DNA of 64,000 nucleotides from CAWCTB01 sp963798275 (GTDB lineage: Bacteria; Acidobacteriota; Terriglobia; Terriglobales; Acidobacteriaceae): positions 196,337 to 260,336 of the forward strand of contig CAWCTB010000030.1 of assembly GCA_963798275.1 (NCBI GenBank), given 5' to 3'. The position numbers and the translations under genes were made by a program. Positions within the stretch are counted from its first letter, which is position 1. Every line of letters begins with the position of its first letter. The notes under the pieces were generated by a model. It made no database searches and had not been told where the DNA came from. It saw only the letters and a program-made list of their open reading frames with translations. Below are positions 1 to 8,429 of the stretch, piece after piece.

Positions 1-265
1 GGGGAACAGGAATAAGCGCTTCCCGCGTTGCAGCGGCGAGGCGCAATGTAAAAGACTTTGCCACTCGAGGGTCACTCGCGCCGGCGGGCAACTCTGCAGC
101 CTCGGCATGAATTGGTGACAATCCGATAGCGCTGGCGGCTGCGGTGGCTGCGGCGGCGCCGCCGATATTGCCCATGAACTTCCGTCGGCTGGGCAATGAC
201 GCTGTGTGGGACTCGCGCTCCCCACTGGAGGGGTGAGACTCCGAAACTGCCGTAGGGATCTTCAT
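1..265 (-). CDS. Tat-exported protein, probable vanadium-dependent haloperoxidase (N-terminus only)
   Basis: The reading frame begins at ATG 265-263, seven bases after an AAGGAG ribosome binding site, and runs off the left edge after about 88 residues. Residues 26-32 are SRRKFMG, followed by an alanine-rich hydrophobic stretch and a likely AEA cleavage site: a twin-arginine signal, so the product is exported folded. After it comes a segment (VAKSFTLRLAAATREALIPVP) like the opening of bacterial vanadium haloperoxidases of the PAP2 superfamily, whose Tat leaders look similar. None of the metal-binding motifs lie inside the window, so the function is inferred from the N-terminus alone. Another Tat substrate with a similar leader is possible. 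A sigma-70-like promoter lies 75 bases upstream. Confidence 0.55.
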   Translation of the reverse strand, partial: MKIPTAVSESHPSSGERESHTASLPSRRKFMGNIGGAAAATAAASAIGLSPIHAEAAELPAGASDPRVAKSFTLRLAAATREALIPVP

Positions 266-340
266 GTCCGGGCTCCTTCGCACCCAAAGTTTTTTGCTGC
301 TTGCCACCCGGCCACAGTCCCCACGGCTAATTCCCGGAGA

Positions 341-370
341 AGATTAGCTGCAAGAATCGAAAATGGTCAA
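341..370 (-). promoter_or_regulatory. Candidate sigma-70 promoter for the Tat-exported gene
   Basis: On the minus strand TTGACC (370-365) is followed after 18 bases by TAATCT (346-341). This puts transcription start about 65-70 bases before the ATG at 265. The insertion sequence begins only about 60 bases further upstream. Confidence 0.4.
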
Positions 371-430
371 GCATTAAGTCAATGCAAAAGAGCGTGAAGC
401 ACAAAATGGAACTTGTCAGCAGGTGTATTA

Positions 431-1538
431 TTGTGTCCTGCATAAGTAATGTCCTATTGTAGGCGCAGAAAAAGAGGACTATGTCGGATGAAGGAACGCA
501 GCAGTGCTTCCTTCCGTTGCAGGGAGCGGGTGCAGTTGCGGGTGACGACCGCCAGTTCGGAGACTTCATGGACGGTGCGATTGGCTAAGGGATTCATCTT
601 GCAATAGCCCCAAAGATATTCCACCGGATTGAGTTCAGGAGCGTATGGGGGAAAGAAGAAAGTGCGCAGGCGAGGCACGGTCTCCAGGTGGGCCGTGGTC
701 TTTTTGGCGCGATGCGCATTCAGCCGATCCCACAGCAGAAGCCAAGGCGCCTGCAGTTCCTGATCGAGGGCCTTCAGAAAGGCAATGGCCCGCGTGGCAT
801 CGACCTCTTGCCCGGGATACAAGCGAAAATACAGCTGCACCTGGTCACGCTGAGGAGAGACACACAGAGCAGCAATGGCAGAGACCTTCTTGTGGTGGCG
901 ACCCCGCTGATGGAGCACCGGGGTCTGGCCGCAGGGAGCCCAAGTACGGCGCACCAGCGGGGCTAACAGAAAACCGCTTTCGTCCAGAAACACCAGCCAC
1001 GCCCTCAGCCGGCGCGCTTTTTTTTAACCGCGGGCCAAACCTGCTTGATCCACTGCCGAATTCCGTCTTCGTCGCGCTCGACGGCTTTGCGCGCCGGTTT
1101 CTGCGGGCTCCAATTCATGGTGTGCAACAGCCGACCAATGTGATCCACGTGATAGCGCACACCGAAGCTGCGCTGGATGTGCTCGGCGATCCGCGGACAG
1201 GTCCACAAATCGGTGCCGAATCCCGCCGCCTGCGCACCTCGCAACAACTGCTTCTCCAGTTGTTGGCGCTGCTTCGGCGTCAGTTTCGGCGGTCGTCCGC
1301 TGGCTGGAACGGCTCGGAGAGCAGCTTTGCCAGCGCTGCGCTGGGCACGCTTCCAACGGCGGACGCTGCGCGGGTCAACCTCGAGGATGCGGGCGATTTC
1401 AGCTTGCGTCAGGCCCTGCTTGAGCAAATCGACGGCGCGCTCACGTTTGCGCTGCAACTCTTCCGGACTGCCTTGCGGTCGGATAGGTCACCTCCCCACC
1501 ACCAGAGCAGTATAGGACATTATTTATGCAGGAATCAA
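431..1538 (-). mobile_element. IS630-family insertion sequence, complete, 1108 bp
   Basis: The ends are imperfect 27-bp inverted repeats: the left end reads TTGTGTCCTGCATAAG..., and the reverse complement of the right end reads TTGATTCCTGCATAAA..., matching at 24 of 27 positions. Both ends are flanked by TA (429-430 and 1539-1540), the target duplication typical of IS630/Tc1-mariner elements. The interior holds one transposase in two overlapping frames. Intact termini and coding region suggest recent insertion or continued activity. It lies between the promoter region of the Tat-exported gene and rpsT and breaks no recognisable gene. Confidence 0.92.
454..1484 (-). CDS. IS630-family transposase, expressed by -1 ribosomal frameshift
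   Basis: This is the DDE transposase that cuts and joins the element at TA. The first frame (ending at 1005) holds helix-turn-helix DNA-binding domains, with QGLTQAEIARILEVDPRSVRRWK in its first 35 residues. The second frame (to 454) holds the catalytic core: VFLDESGF carries the first Asp, then LLWDRLNAHRAKK and the Glu-containing PPYAPELNPVEYLW. The frames join at eight A residues (1025-1018 on the minus strand), forming the classic slippery heptamer A_AAA_AAG. A -1 shift there reads KARRLRAWLVFLDES and gives about 340 residues, the usual family length. The conserved N-terminal RPQGSPEELQ lies upstream of the TTG at 1457. The only good ribosome site (GGAGG) is placed for an ATC codon at 1484, so initiation may be non-canonical. 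Confidence 0.88.
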
Positions 1539-1631
1539 TAGCCGCCTCACCGGAGTGAACGGTTGATTACTTTCAGGAAAAGCGCGGGGGAGAAATCGAC
1601 TGTCAGCAGCCGATTCCGTGTAGAAGAAAAA

Positions 1632-1650
1632 AGCGGGCAATTAGCCCGCT
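1632..1650 (-). terminator. Rho-independent terminator of rpsT
   Basis: Read on the minus strand, AGCGGGC/GCCCGCT form a 7-bp stem with a 5-base loop, followed directly by a T-rich tract (complement of 1621-1631). It lies just after the rpsT stop codon. Confidence 0.85.
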
Positions 1651-1683
1651 TTCAAAACCTGGGATTGATCTGTTTTACTTCTT

Positions 1684-1956
1684 TTACTTTGCTGCGCCTA
1701 CGGCCTTCACCCGCTTGCTCAGGCGCGCCTTGTAGCGGCTGGCGGTGTTCTTGTGCAGAACACCCTTCTGGACGCCCTTGTCCACGAGCGCGGTTGTGGC
1801 GCTATACGCCTTCTGGGCCTCCGGCTTGTCACCTTTGGCAATGGCCTCGCGCAAAGTGCGCAAAGCGCTGCGCAGGCGGGACTTGTTGGCGCGGTTCTGC
1901 GCCGTCTTCTTTTCTGTTTGACGGGCGCGCTTCAGCGCCGAAAAATGATTCGCCAT
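1684..1956 (-). CDS. rpsT: 30S ribosomal protein S20
   Basis: This small basic protein binds 16S rRNA early in assembly of the small ribosomal subunit. The 90-residue product begins MANHFSALKRARQ and contains the family's NRANKSRLRSALRTLREAI segment and the basic C-terminal HKNTASRYKARLSKRVKA. Length and composition are typical of S20. The gene is monocistronic, with its own terminator downstream. A complete IS630 element lies just beyond that terminator. Confidence 0.97.
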   Translation of the reverse strand: MANHFSALKRARQTEKKTAQNRANKSRLRSALRTLREAIAKGDKPEAQKAYSATTALVDKGVQKGVLHKNTASRYKARLSKRVKAVGAAK

Positions 1957-2219
1957 AACTCTGCTTGTATTCCTCTGGTAGAAATCTCGACGTGAGCCGG
2001 ATACCTGATTCTACTGGAAAACAGCTCAATCCGGCAAACACCTTCGGGGAAATCGCAACCAGTTTTCTCCCTCGCCACACGTTGGCCTCGGCAGCAGTGA
2101 GGACTTGCCAGCACTTTAGTCTGGGGAAATGCATATCCAAAAGTTCTGCAGAATTCTGCACTTATTTTATGCGTGCACTCGGCTGACTGCTGAAATAAAA
2201 GAACTTACGATAAAAATCA

Positions 2220-2235
2220 TTGGCACTCCAATTGC
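2220..2235 (+). promoter_or_regulatory. Sigma-54 (-24/-12) promoter of the first PEP-CTERM gene
   Basis: TTGGCACTCCAATTGC matches the RpoN consensus, with GG at -24 and GC at -12 separated by exactly 10 bases. The predicted start is about 88 bases before the ATG. The preceding block GGCTGACTGCTGAAATAAAA (about 2180-2200) recurs upstream of the second PEP-CTERM gene and may bind an enhancer-binding protein. Confidence 0.8.
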
Positions 2236-2334
2236 GAGGGTAACAATGGCAATTTGGTGCGCCTAGTTACTGTCAAGTGTTCGTGCCAGCATGCCAGCTG
2301 TCCACTCGTTGTCTTGTAAGGGGGAGATTCACGA

Positions 2335-2934
2335 ATGAAACTTCGCGTCACTCTATTGTTGTTACTGGCGGGCCTTATGCTCGCTACCACTCCGGTTTGG
2401 TCGCAGAGCCAATGCGATCAAGTGGCCGGGAACCTTATCGCCAACTGCGGATTCGAAACCGGTGACTTCACCGGTTGGACCTGGACCGGGAACATGGGGG
2501 CCACCCTCGTATCAAATGGATACGCTCACTCCGGCAACTTCGGTGCCCAGTTGGGACCGGTCGGCAGTGACGGTTTCCTCACCCAGCAGATCGGGGACAA
2601 CAGTAACGTCTACCTGATTTCCTTCTGGCTGGAGATGAACGGAGGCCCCACCAATGACTTCACCGTTTTCTGGAACGGGAATGACATCGGTCCCGATCTG
2701 GTGAACGTTCAGGCCTTTCCGTATGTGCAGTATAGCGGGCTCTTCCTGGGCAACGTCGGCGCCGGATCGAATACCATCACTTTCCAGTACCGTCAGGACC
2801 CTTCTTACTGGGGTCTGGATGACGTTGTTGTCCTCAATGCGGGTAGCGCGACTCCGGAACCTGCCAGCCTGTTGCTGTTTGGTACGGGCATCGTCGGCCT
2901 CGCGGGTGTGGTTCGCCGTAAGCTCAGCCTCTAG
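2335..2934 (+). CDS. PEP-CTERM sorting-domain secreted protein (paralogue 1)
   Basis: This is a 199-residue exported protein whose C-terminus carries a PEP-CTERM signal: PEPASLLLFGTGIVGLAG followed by the basic VVRRKLSL. Such proteins are processed by an exosortase and anchored or released at the surface, often with exopolysaccharide. An N-terminal signal peptide (residues 1-23, ending VWSQS) is evident. The mature part is rich in Asn, Gly, Thr and aromatic residues, with NCGFETGDFTGW near its start, as in beta-sandwich, lectin-like PEP-CTERM proteins. A paralogue follows at 3282. A sigma-54 promoter upstream and a terminator downstream make it a single-gene unit. No exosortase is encoded in the window. 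Confidence 0.9.
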   Translation: MKLRVTLLLLLAGLMLATTPVWSQSQCDQVAGNLIANCGFETGDFTGWTWTGNMGATLVSNGYAHSGNFGAQLGPVGSDGFLTQQIGDNSNVYLISFWLEMNGGPTNDFTVFWNGNDIGPDLVNVQAFPYVQYSGLFLGNVGAGSNTITFQYRQDPSYWGLDDVVVLNAGSATPEPASLLLFGTGIVGLAGVVRRKLSL

Positions 2935-2957
2935 GTTCTCAATTTTTCTGCTAACTC

Positions 2958-2983
2958 AGCCGGAGCCGTGATTGGCTCCGGCT
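2958..2983 (+). terminator. Terminator after PEP-CTERM gene 1
   Basis: A perfect 10-bp stem AGCCGGAGCC/GGCTCCGGCT with a 6-base loop is followed by TTCCTTT. A copy with the same stem follows the paralogue, so the terminator was duplicated along with the gene. Confidence 0.85.
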
Positions 2984-3160
2984 TTCCTTTGTCGCATTTA
3001 TCGATTCCCTGATGCAACCTGCGACTTTAGATCTGGCTGGCACCCTAAAACCCTAGTCTTATTTTGGGAAAATTGTTCCACATTTGTCGCAAGATTTTGC
3101 ACCTTTGTAACAGGCGTAGTGGGCTGACTGCTTAAAAATAAGGACTTACAGCAAAAATCA

Positions 3161-3176
3161 TTGGCGACCAAATTGC
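3161..3176 (+). promoter_or_regulatory. Sigma-54 (-24/-12) promoter of the second PEP-CTERM gene
   Basis: TTGGCGACCAAATTGC keeps the GG-N10-GC spacing and lies about 105 bases before the ATG, much like the promoter of the first paralogue. The upstream block GGCTGACTGCTTAAAAATAA (about 3122-3141) is shared with it. Confidence 0.78.
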
Positions 3177-3281
3177 TCCTGATTTCGTCACCAGTGTCGT
3201 CGTAGGTTACTTCCAAGATCCGCCGTATGGCTGGCTTGTGAGTTGTTACAGTCGTCCGTTTGACAAAGGAGAGATTCACGA

Positions 3282-3878
3282 ATGAGACTTCGCGCCACCC
3301 TGTTGTTCTTGCTGGCGAGCTTCGTGCTCGCTACCACGCCGGTCTGGTCGCAGAGCATTTGCGACAACACAGCCGGTAATCTCGTCGTCAACTGCGGCTT
3401 CGAAACCGGTGATTTGACCGGTTGGACCCAAAGCGGAAACACCGGTTTCACCGGAGTAACTACTTTCCCAAACTCTGGAAACTACGCGGCCTATATGGGA
3501 CCAGTCGGCAGCGATGGTTTTCTGACGCAGGATGTTGGCGACAACAGCAACGTCTACTTCGTATCGTTTTACCTGTACAACGACGGCGGAACCCCCAATG
3601 ATTTCACCGTCTACTGGAACGGGGTTGATGTTGGTCCCGATCTCGTCGATGCGGGGGCCTTCGGCTACACCCAGTTTTTCGGATTTCTGCTCGGCAACGT
3701 CGGCGCCGGATCGAACAGCTTGACCTTCGGCTTCCGCCAGGATCCAGCCTTCTGGTACCTGGATGACGTTGTCGTCGTCAATGCCGGCAGTACCACTCCG
3801 GAACCCGGCAGCCTGTTGCTGTTTGGCACGGGCATTGTGGGCCTCGCGGGAATCGTCCGCCGCAAACTCAGCCTGTAG
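3282..3878 (+). CDS. PEP-CTERM sorting-domain secreted protein (paralogue 2)
   Basis: This 198-residue tandem paralogue of the preceding gene has the same organisation. A signal peptide ends at VWSQS. The mature domain opens with NCGFETGDLTGW and keeps the GPVGSDGFLTQ, NDFTVYWNG and FRQDP segments of its partner. The C-terminus is PEPGSLLLFGTGIVGLAG plus VRRKLSL. Divergence is concentrated around residues 45-75 and 110-135, consistent with variation in surface loops after an older duplication. The start ATG has GGAGA seven bases upstream. Its function is unknown beyond surface sorting. Confidence 0.9.
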   Translation: MRLRATLLFLLASFVLATTPVWSQSICDNTAGNLVVNCGFETGDLTGWTQSGNTGFTGVTTFPNSGNYAAYMGPVGSDGFLTQDVGDNSNVYFVSFYLYNDGGTPNDFTVYWNGVDVGPDLVDAGAFGYTQFFGFLLGNVGAGSNSLTFGFRQDPAFWYLDDVVVVNAGSTTPEPGSLLLFGTGIVGLAGIVRRKLSL

Positions 3879-3901
3879 AACCTCAACCTCCCTACAACTT
3901 C

Positions 3902-3927
3902 AGCCGGAGCCGCGATTGGCTCCGGCT
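3902..3927 (+). terminator. Terminator after PEP-CTERM gene 2
   Basis: The 10-bp stem AGCCGGAGCC/GGCTCCGGCT has a 6-base loop and is followed by TTGTTGTG. The stem is identical to that at 2958. Confidence 0.8.
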
Positions 3928-4323
3928 TTGTTGTGATGCATCGATTGGCTCGTTCGGCCTGACTCGGAAACAGCGGCGTGCTGCAGTATCTATCAAACCG
4001 GGAAACTGGCGCGCGCAGCCCTTTTCCGGGCGATCCCTTTTCGCCGGCCCCGCCATCTAATTAGATAGGTAATAGACCGTCACCGGGCGGTGACGGCATC
4101 TTGAGTGCCACGGTTTTTTTATTGCGAACGGCATTGACGCCGTTTCGCTGCGAGGTTACGCTTAGCGGCAATGGTAGTTTTTCGCTTCGGCGAACAACCC
4201 GGTCGTACCCTTTCCTTCGCACCAGCGCATCCATGCATCACACTGCTTCGCGTATGCCCGCCACGCGGCCGGCGCGCGGTTTCGACCACTCATGGGACCA
4301 TCGGAGGCTAACACCCGACCTGA
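3928..4323. other. Intergenic stretch before phoH, with one strong hairpin
   Basis: No credible gene is seen in these roughly 400 bases. A perfect 8-bp stem CCGTCACC/GGTGACGG (4077-4096) is followed 15 bases later by a run of seven T, so it may be a weak terminator or a leader structure of phoH. The phoH promoter was not identified. Confidence 0.4.
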
Positions 4324-5433
4324 ATGAAAAAAAATATCGAGATCAGCCCCAACATCGAGACACTCTTCGGCACCCGCGATGAAAATCTGCGCCTGCTGGA
4401 AGACGGCTTGAACGTCACCATCGTTCTGCGATCTGATTCCATCGAGATTGACGGCGCCCCCAGCGATGTCGCCCGCGCCCAACAGGTGTTCACCGACTAC
4501 GAACATCTGCTGCGCAGCGGATTCTCCTTCGTCAACGGCGATCTGGGCTCGATGCTGCGGGTCCTGACCGCCGATTCCGCCGCCACCTTGCGCGGACTGG
4601 CCGAGGCCGGCAAGCAGCGCTCCTTCGGCAAGCGCACCGTGCAGCCCAAGAGCATCAACCAGCGGCGCTATCTGGAAGCCATCGAGAAGCACGACATGGT
4701 GTTCGGGGTTGGTCCAGCCGGAACGGGAAAAACTTATCTCGCCGTGGCCATGGCCATCTCAGCCCTTATGTCCAAGCGCGTCAACCGCATCGTCCTGGCG
4801 CGACCGGCGGTCGAGGCAGGCGAGCGCCTGGGCTTTTTGCCCGGCACCCTGCAGGAGAAGGTCGATCCCTATCTCCGCCCGTTGTACGACGCGCTGTACG
4901 ACATGCTCGACCCTGACAAGGTCGATCGCTACCTGGAAAAGAACGTCATCGAGATCGCGCCTATCGCCTTCATGCGCGGACGCACGCTCAATGACGCCTT
5001 CGTCATACTCGACGAGGCGCAGAACACCACCTCCGAGCAGATGAAGATGTTCGTCACCCGTCTGGGCTTCAACTCCAAGGCGGTGATCACCGGCGACATC
5101 ACGCAGATCGATTTGCCCAACGCGAACCGCAGCGGACTGGTTGAGGCCGTCGACATCCTGAAGAATGTCGAGGGTATCCGCTTCTGCTACTTCGACGAGG
5201 GAGACGTCGTGCGTCATCACCTGGTACAGCGCATCATCCGAGCCTACGAAGATGCCAAACCTCGCAACGAACAACTCTCGTTGTCGCTGGAACTCAAGAA
5301 CGGTAACGGCTATGCCGCGGCCCGCGCCAGCGACGGGCGCGCCGACTCCGCCAATGTCGAGCGCGAAGCTCCACTGGTCGAAATGCCTCCCGCGGTCGAG
5401 CCGGGCGCTGCGCCGGATCGCGTCTCTGAGTAG
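4324..5433 (+). CDS. phoH: PhoH-family ATPase
   Basis: This is a 369-residue cytosolic P-loop ATPase of the PhoH/PhoL family, usually linked to RNA metabolism and found beside ybeY. Residues 1-90 form the small N-terminal domain. The Walker A motif GPAGTGKTYLA is at about 134-144, VNRIVLARPAVEAGERLGFLPG follows, and Walker B is FVILDEAQN at about 225-233. ITGDITQIDLP is the sensor segment. The C-terminal 40 residues are a low-complexity extension. The start ATG precedes an A-rich stretch encoding KKNIEIS. The gene leads a block with ybeY and era, a common bacterial arrangement. Confidence 0.95.
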   Translation: MKKNIEISPNIETLFGTRDENLRLLEDGLNVTIVLRSDSIEIDGAPSDVARAQQVFTDYEHLLRSGFSFVNGDLGSMLRVLTADSAATLRGLAEAGKQRSFGKRTVQPKSINQRRYLEAIEKHDMVFGVGPAGTGKTYLAVAMAISALMSKRVNRIVLARPAVEAGERLGFLPGTLQEKVDPYLRPLYDALYDMLDPDKVDRYLEKNVIEIAPIAFMRGRTLNDAFVILDEAQNTTSEQMKMFVTRLGFNSKAVITGDITQIDLPNANRSGLVEAVDILKNVEGIRFCYFDEGDVVRHHLVQRIIRAYEDAKPRNEQLSLSLELKNGNGYAAARASDGRADSANVEREAPLVEMPPAVEPGAAPDRVSE

Positions 5434-5491
5434 AAGCTTGCTACCATAGTGTGGGAGGGCATCTCGCCCTCCCCTTTGTTATTGAACGGAC

Positions 5492-7306
5492 GTGATACTT
5501 CTGGAGCATGAATCGGCAAGAACCAGCGGACGCGAGCTTACCCTCTTCGCGCGCCGGGCACAGCAGGCTGTCGGACTGACGGGCGAAGTCAATATCCGCA
5601 TCGCCGGCAACCAGGAGTTGCAAAAGCTCAACCGGCGCTTTCGCAAGAAAAATAAGCCGACGGATGTGCTCTCGTTCCCGTCCACTCTGCCGGGTGTCGA
5701 CGGGGACATCGCCATTTCGGCAGAGATGGCTGCCGATAACGCTGCCGTCCTGGGACACTCCCTCGCCAGTGAGTTGAAGATCCTCATCCTGCACGGATTG
5801 CTGCACCTTGCCGGGTACGATCACGTGATCGACGACGGCGAGATGTCCGCGCGCGAGTCGGAGCTGCGCCGGAGATTCAAATTGCCGGTTGGCCTGATCG
5901 AACGCGCTCAGGCTACGCCGTCCACGAGATCCGCTCCCGCGGGCCCGAAGTCCAAAGTGTCTGGTGCCCGCCGTTCTCCGCTTCGCGACCGCGGTCGCTT
6001 CGCCCGCCAAAGCGCCCAGGAGCCGCAAGCGATGACCCTTCTGCTGTTCATCGTGCTGCTGGTTTTGATCGCGCTACTGTCGCTGGTGTCCTATGTCGAC
6101 AGGCTGCACACCGAGATGGGCAAGTTCCTGTCGCGCGAGTTCCAGGAGAACATTGAAGCCTACGAGCAACGGGTCGAGCCCCGCCTGAAAGTGAGCCGCG
6201 ATCGCGCCGCTCTGGCCATGGCCGTGCTGACGCAGATTTGCATGGCCAGCATCGGCGTAGTGATCGGCTACGTTCTGTTCATCGACCGGGGCTGGGTTGT
6301 GCTCGATCTCGTGCAGGCCGCCGTCAGCCTCATCCTCATCATCGTCATCTGCAATCGCCTGCTGCCCTACATCTTGTTCGTGCGCACTCGGGGTGAGTGG
6401 CTGGCTGGCTTTGTGCCGGTGCTGCGCCTGCTCATCTACCTGGCTGCTCCGGCGACACTCATGCTGGGCTTCGCCCTGTCGGTCGCGTCTTTGACCAAGG
6501 AGCATGCCGAACTGGAGCCCGAGAGTACTTCGGAAGCGGTGGACGCCCTGATGGAAGCGGGGCAGGAAGAGGGCATCCTGGAAGAGAGCGACCGCGACCT
6601 GATTCAGTCGGTGGTCGAATTCGGCGACAAGACGGTTCGCGAGGTCATGACAGCCCGGCCCGACATCGTCGCCGTGCCCATCACCACTACCCTGCAGGAA
6701 TTTACCGAACTCATCAACAAGCACCCGTACTCGCGCATCCCGGTTTTCGAAGGCGACATCGACTGCATCCGGGGGATCGCCCACTCCAAGGACCTGCTGC
6801 AACTGACCGACGAAGAAGCCGCTACCCGGACGGTGCGCGACATCATGAAGACCGACGTCTACTTCGTGCCGGAAACCAAGTTCGGCAGCGAGTTGCTGCG
6901 GGAGATGCAGCGCGACAACATCCGCATCGCCATTGTGGTGGATGAATACGGCGGCGTTGCCGGGCTGGTCACCATCGAGGACCTTGTCGAAGAGATCGTC
7001 GGCGAGATTCGCGATGAGCACGAAAAATCCGAGATCGTCAAAGAGAGCGACACCTCATACATTCTCAACGGCAATACCGATCTCGACCTCATCGAAAAGC
7101 TCCTGGGCGTGCGGCCGGACGACAAAAAGGAAGCGACCACGGTGGCCGGACTGGTCAGCGAACTTGCCGGACACATTCCCAAGGCTGGCGAGGTATTTGA
7201 GGAAAACGGCTTGATGTTCGAGGTGCTTGATTCCACGGAACGCCGCGTGGATCGCGTACGTGTTAGTCTCCAAACCAGCCCTACGACGCCGCAGGTCCGG
7301 GCCTGA
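5492..7306 (+). CDS. ybeY: YbeY endoribonuclease fused in frame to a CorC/HlyC-type CBS-domain protein
   Basis: One uninterrupted 604-residue frame holds two normally separate proteins. Residues 1-150 are YbeY, the metal-dependent RNase that matures 16S rRNA and supports ribosome quality control. Its zinc site is HGLLHLAGYDH at about residues 101-111. After a basic linker, residues 180 onward start MTLLLFIVLLVLIALL and continue as a membrane protein with about four helices, two CBS domains (VREVMTARPDIVAV at about 380) and a CorC_HlyC C-terminal domain ending at 604, as in hemolysin-like ion-transport regulators. An internal ATG at 6031 with AGGAG upstream could start the second protein independently. 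The fusion is either real or due to loss of a stop by sequence error. The frame starts with GTG. Confidence 0.85.
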   Translation: MILLEHESARTSGRELTLFARRAQQAVGLTGEVNIRIAGNQELQKLNRRFRKKNKPTDVLSFPSTLPGVDGDIAISAEMAADNAAVLGHSLASELKILILHGLLHLAGYDHVIDDGEMSARESELRRRFKLPVGLIERAQATPSTRSAPAGPKSKVSGARRSPLRDRGRFARQSAQEPQAMTLLLFIVLLVLIALLSLVSYVDRLHTEMGKFLSREFQENIEAYEQRVEPRLKVSRDRAALAMAVLTQICMASIGVVIGYVLFIDRGWVVLDLVQAAVSLILIIVICNRLLPYILFVRTRGEWLAGFVPVLRLLIYLAAPATLMLGFALSVASLTKEHAELEPESTSEAVDALMEAGQEEGILEESDRDLIQSVVEFGDKTVREVMTARPDIVAVPITTTLQEFTELINKHPYSRIPVFEGDIDCIRGIAHSKDLLQLTDEEAATRTVRDIMKTDVYFVPETKFGSELLREMQRDNIRIAIVVDEYGGVAGLVTIEDLVEEIVGEIRDEHEKSEIVKESDTSYILNGNTDLDLIEKLLGVRPDDKKEATTVAGLVSELAGHIPKAGEVFEENGLMFEVLDSTERRVDRVRVSLQTSPTTPQVRA

Positions 7307-7307
7307 C

Positions 7308-8265
7308 ATGGCATTCCGCTCCGGATTCATCTCCATCATTGGCCGTCCCAACGCAGGCAAATCCACGCTGCTGAACGCGCTCGTCGGCGAGAAGCTCGCC
7401 ATCGTCACCCGTAAGCCGCAGACCACGCGCAACCGCATCCAGGGCATCGTCAACGTCGAGAAGAAAGGGAAACGGCCCGCCGGGCAGCTTGTTCTGATCG
7501 ACACGCCCGGCGTGCACAAGCCCATCAACTCCCTCAACCGTCGCATGATGAAAGAGGTCTACGACGCGCTGGAGGGCTGCGACCTGCTGCTGGTGATCGT
7601 CGACGTAGCGGGCAAGTTCGATGCGGGCGATCAGTTCGTGCTCGACCTTGCAAAAAAAACGAATGCGCCCATCATCCTGCTGCTGAACAAGATCGACGCC
7701 ATCGCCAAAGAGCGCCTGCTGCCGCTGATCGCGCAGTACAAAGAACTGCACGATTTCGCCGACGTCATTCCCATCTCTGCGCTTGAAGAAGTCGGGACTG
7801 GATACGGTGCTCGACGCCGTCGTCAAGCTTCTGCCCGAGGGTCCGCATTATTTCCCCAAGGACCAGATCACCGATCAGCCGGAGCGCTTCCTCGTAGCGG
7901 AGCTGATCCGCGAACAGGTGCTGCAGTACACTTCGCAGGAAGTGCCTCACGCTACCGCAGTGCTGATCGATCAGTACGAGGAAGGCGCGAAGCTGACCCG
8001 CATCGCCGCAACGATCTATGTGGAGCGCGAGGGACAGAAGGGCATCTTGATTGGCAAGCAGGGTGCCACCCTGAAGAAGATAGGTACTGCCGCACGCCTG
8101 CAGATCGAGCGATTGCTCAACACCAAGGTCTTTCTGGAGCTGTTCGTGAAGGTGCGCTCCAACTGGCGCGACTCGCGCGCCTTCGTCGAGGAGATCGATT
8201 GGCGCCGCCAGCTCGAACACTTAGGCCACTCGCAATCGGCAGAGAGAGACCACGAACCGGAATGA
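7308..8265 (+). CDS. era: GTPase Era (frameshifted in this sequence)
   Basis: Era binds the 3' end of 16S rRNA and is needed for 30S maturation. Residues 1-155 contain the GTP-binding motifs GRPNAGKS (G1), TT (G2), DTPG (G3) and NKID (G4). From about 7783 the frame changes: GCGCTTGAAGAAG should read A-L-K-K-S, so one extra T has entered. The C-terminal KH domain then continues in the +1 frame from KKSGLDTVLDAVV to the stop at 8265, with IGKQGATLKKIGTAAR as its GxxG core. Both halves are well conserved, so I read this as a sequencing error. The start lies one base after the stop of the previous gene. Confidence 0.88.
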
Positions 8266-8289
8266 CGCGCACTTCGTGTCAGGGAGTCT

Positions 8290-8394
8290 CTGATTAAGCC
8301 CATCTTTCGAAGGGGACGGCCTTCAGGCCGTCCGTAAAGGCTGCAAAATGAACGCGGCTTTAGCCGCGGAGGGACCGTCCATTGACTTAATCAG
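8290..8394. repeat. Two-hairpin palindromic intergenic repeat (copy A)
   Basis: The outer arms CTGATTAAG (8290-8298) and CTTAATCAG (8386-8394) are exact inverted repeats. They enclose hairpin 1 (GGACGGCC/GGCCGTCC, 8314-8333) and hairpin 2 (CGCGGC/GCCGCG, 8353-8368), each with a 4-base TTCA- or TTTA-type loop. Copies with the same plan occur near 21924, 33724 and 62730. Confidence 0.75.
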
Positions 8395-8429
8395 ACCTTC
8401 CTTAGTTGCTAACTGCCAATCGGTAGCCG

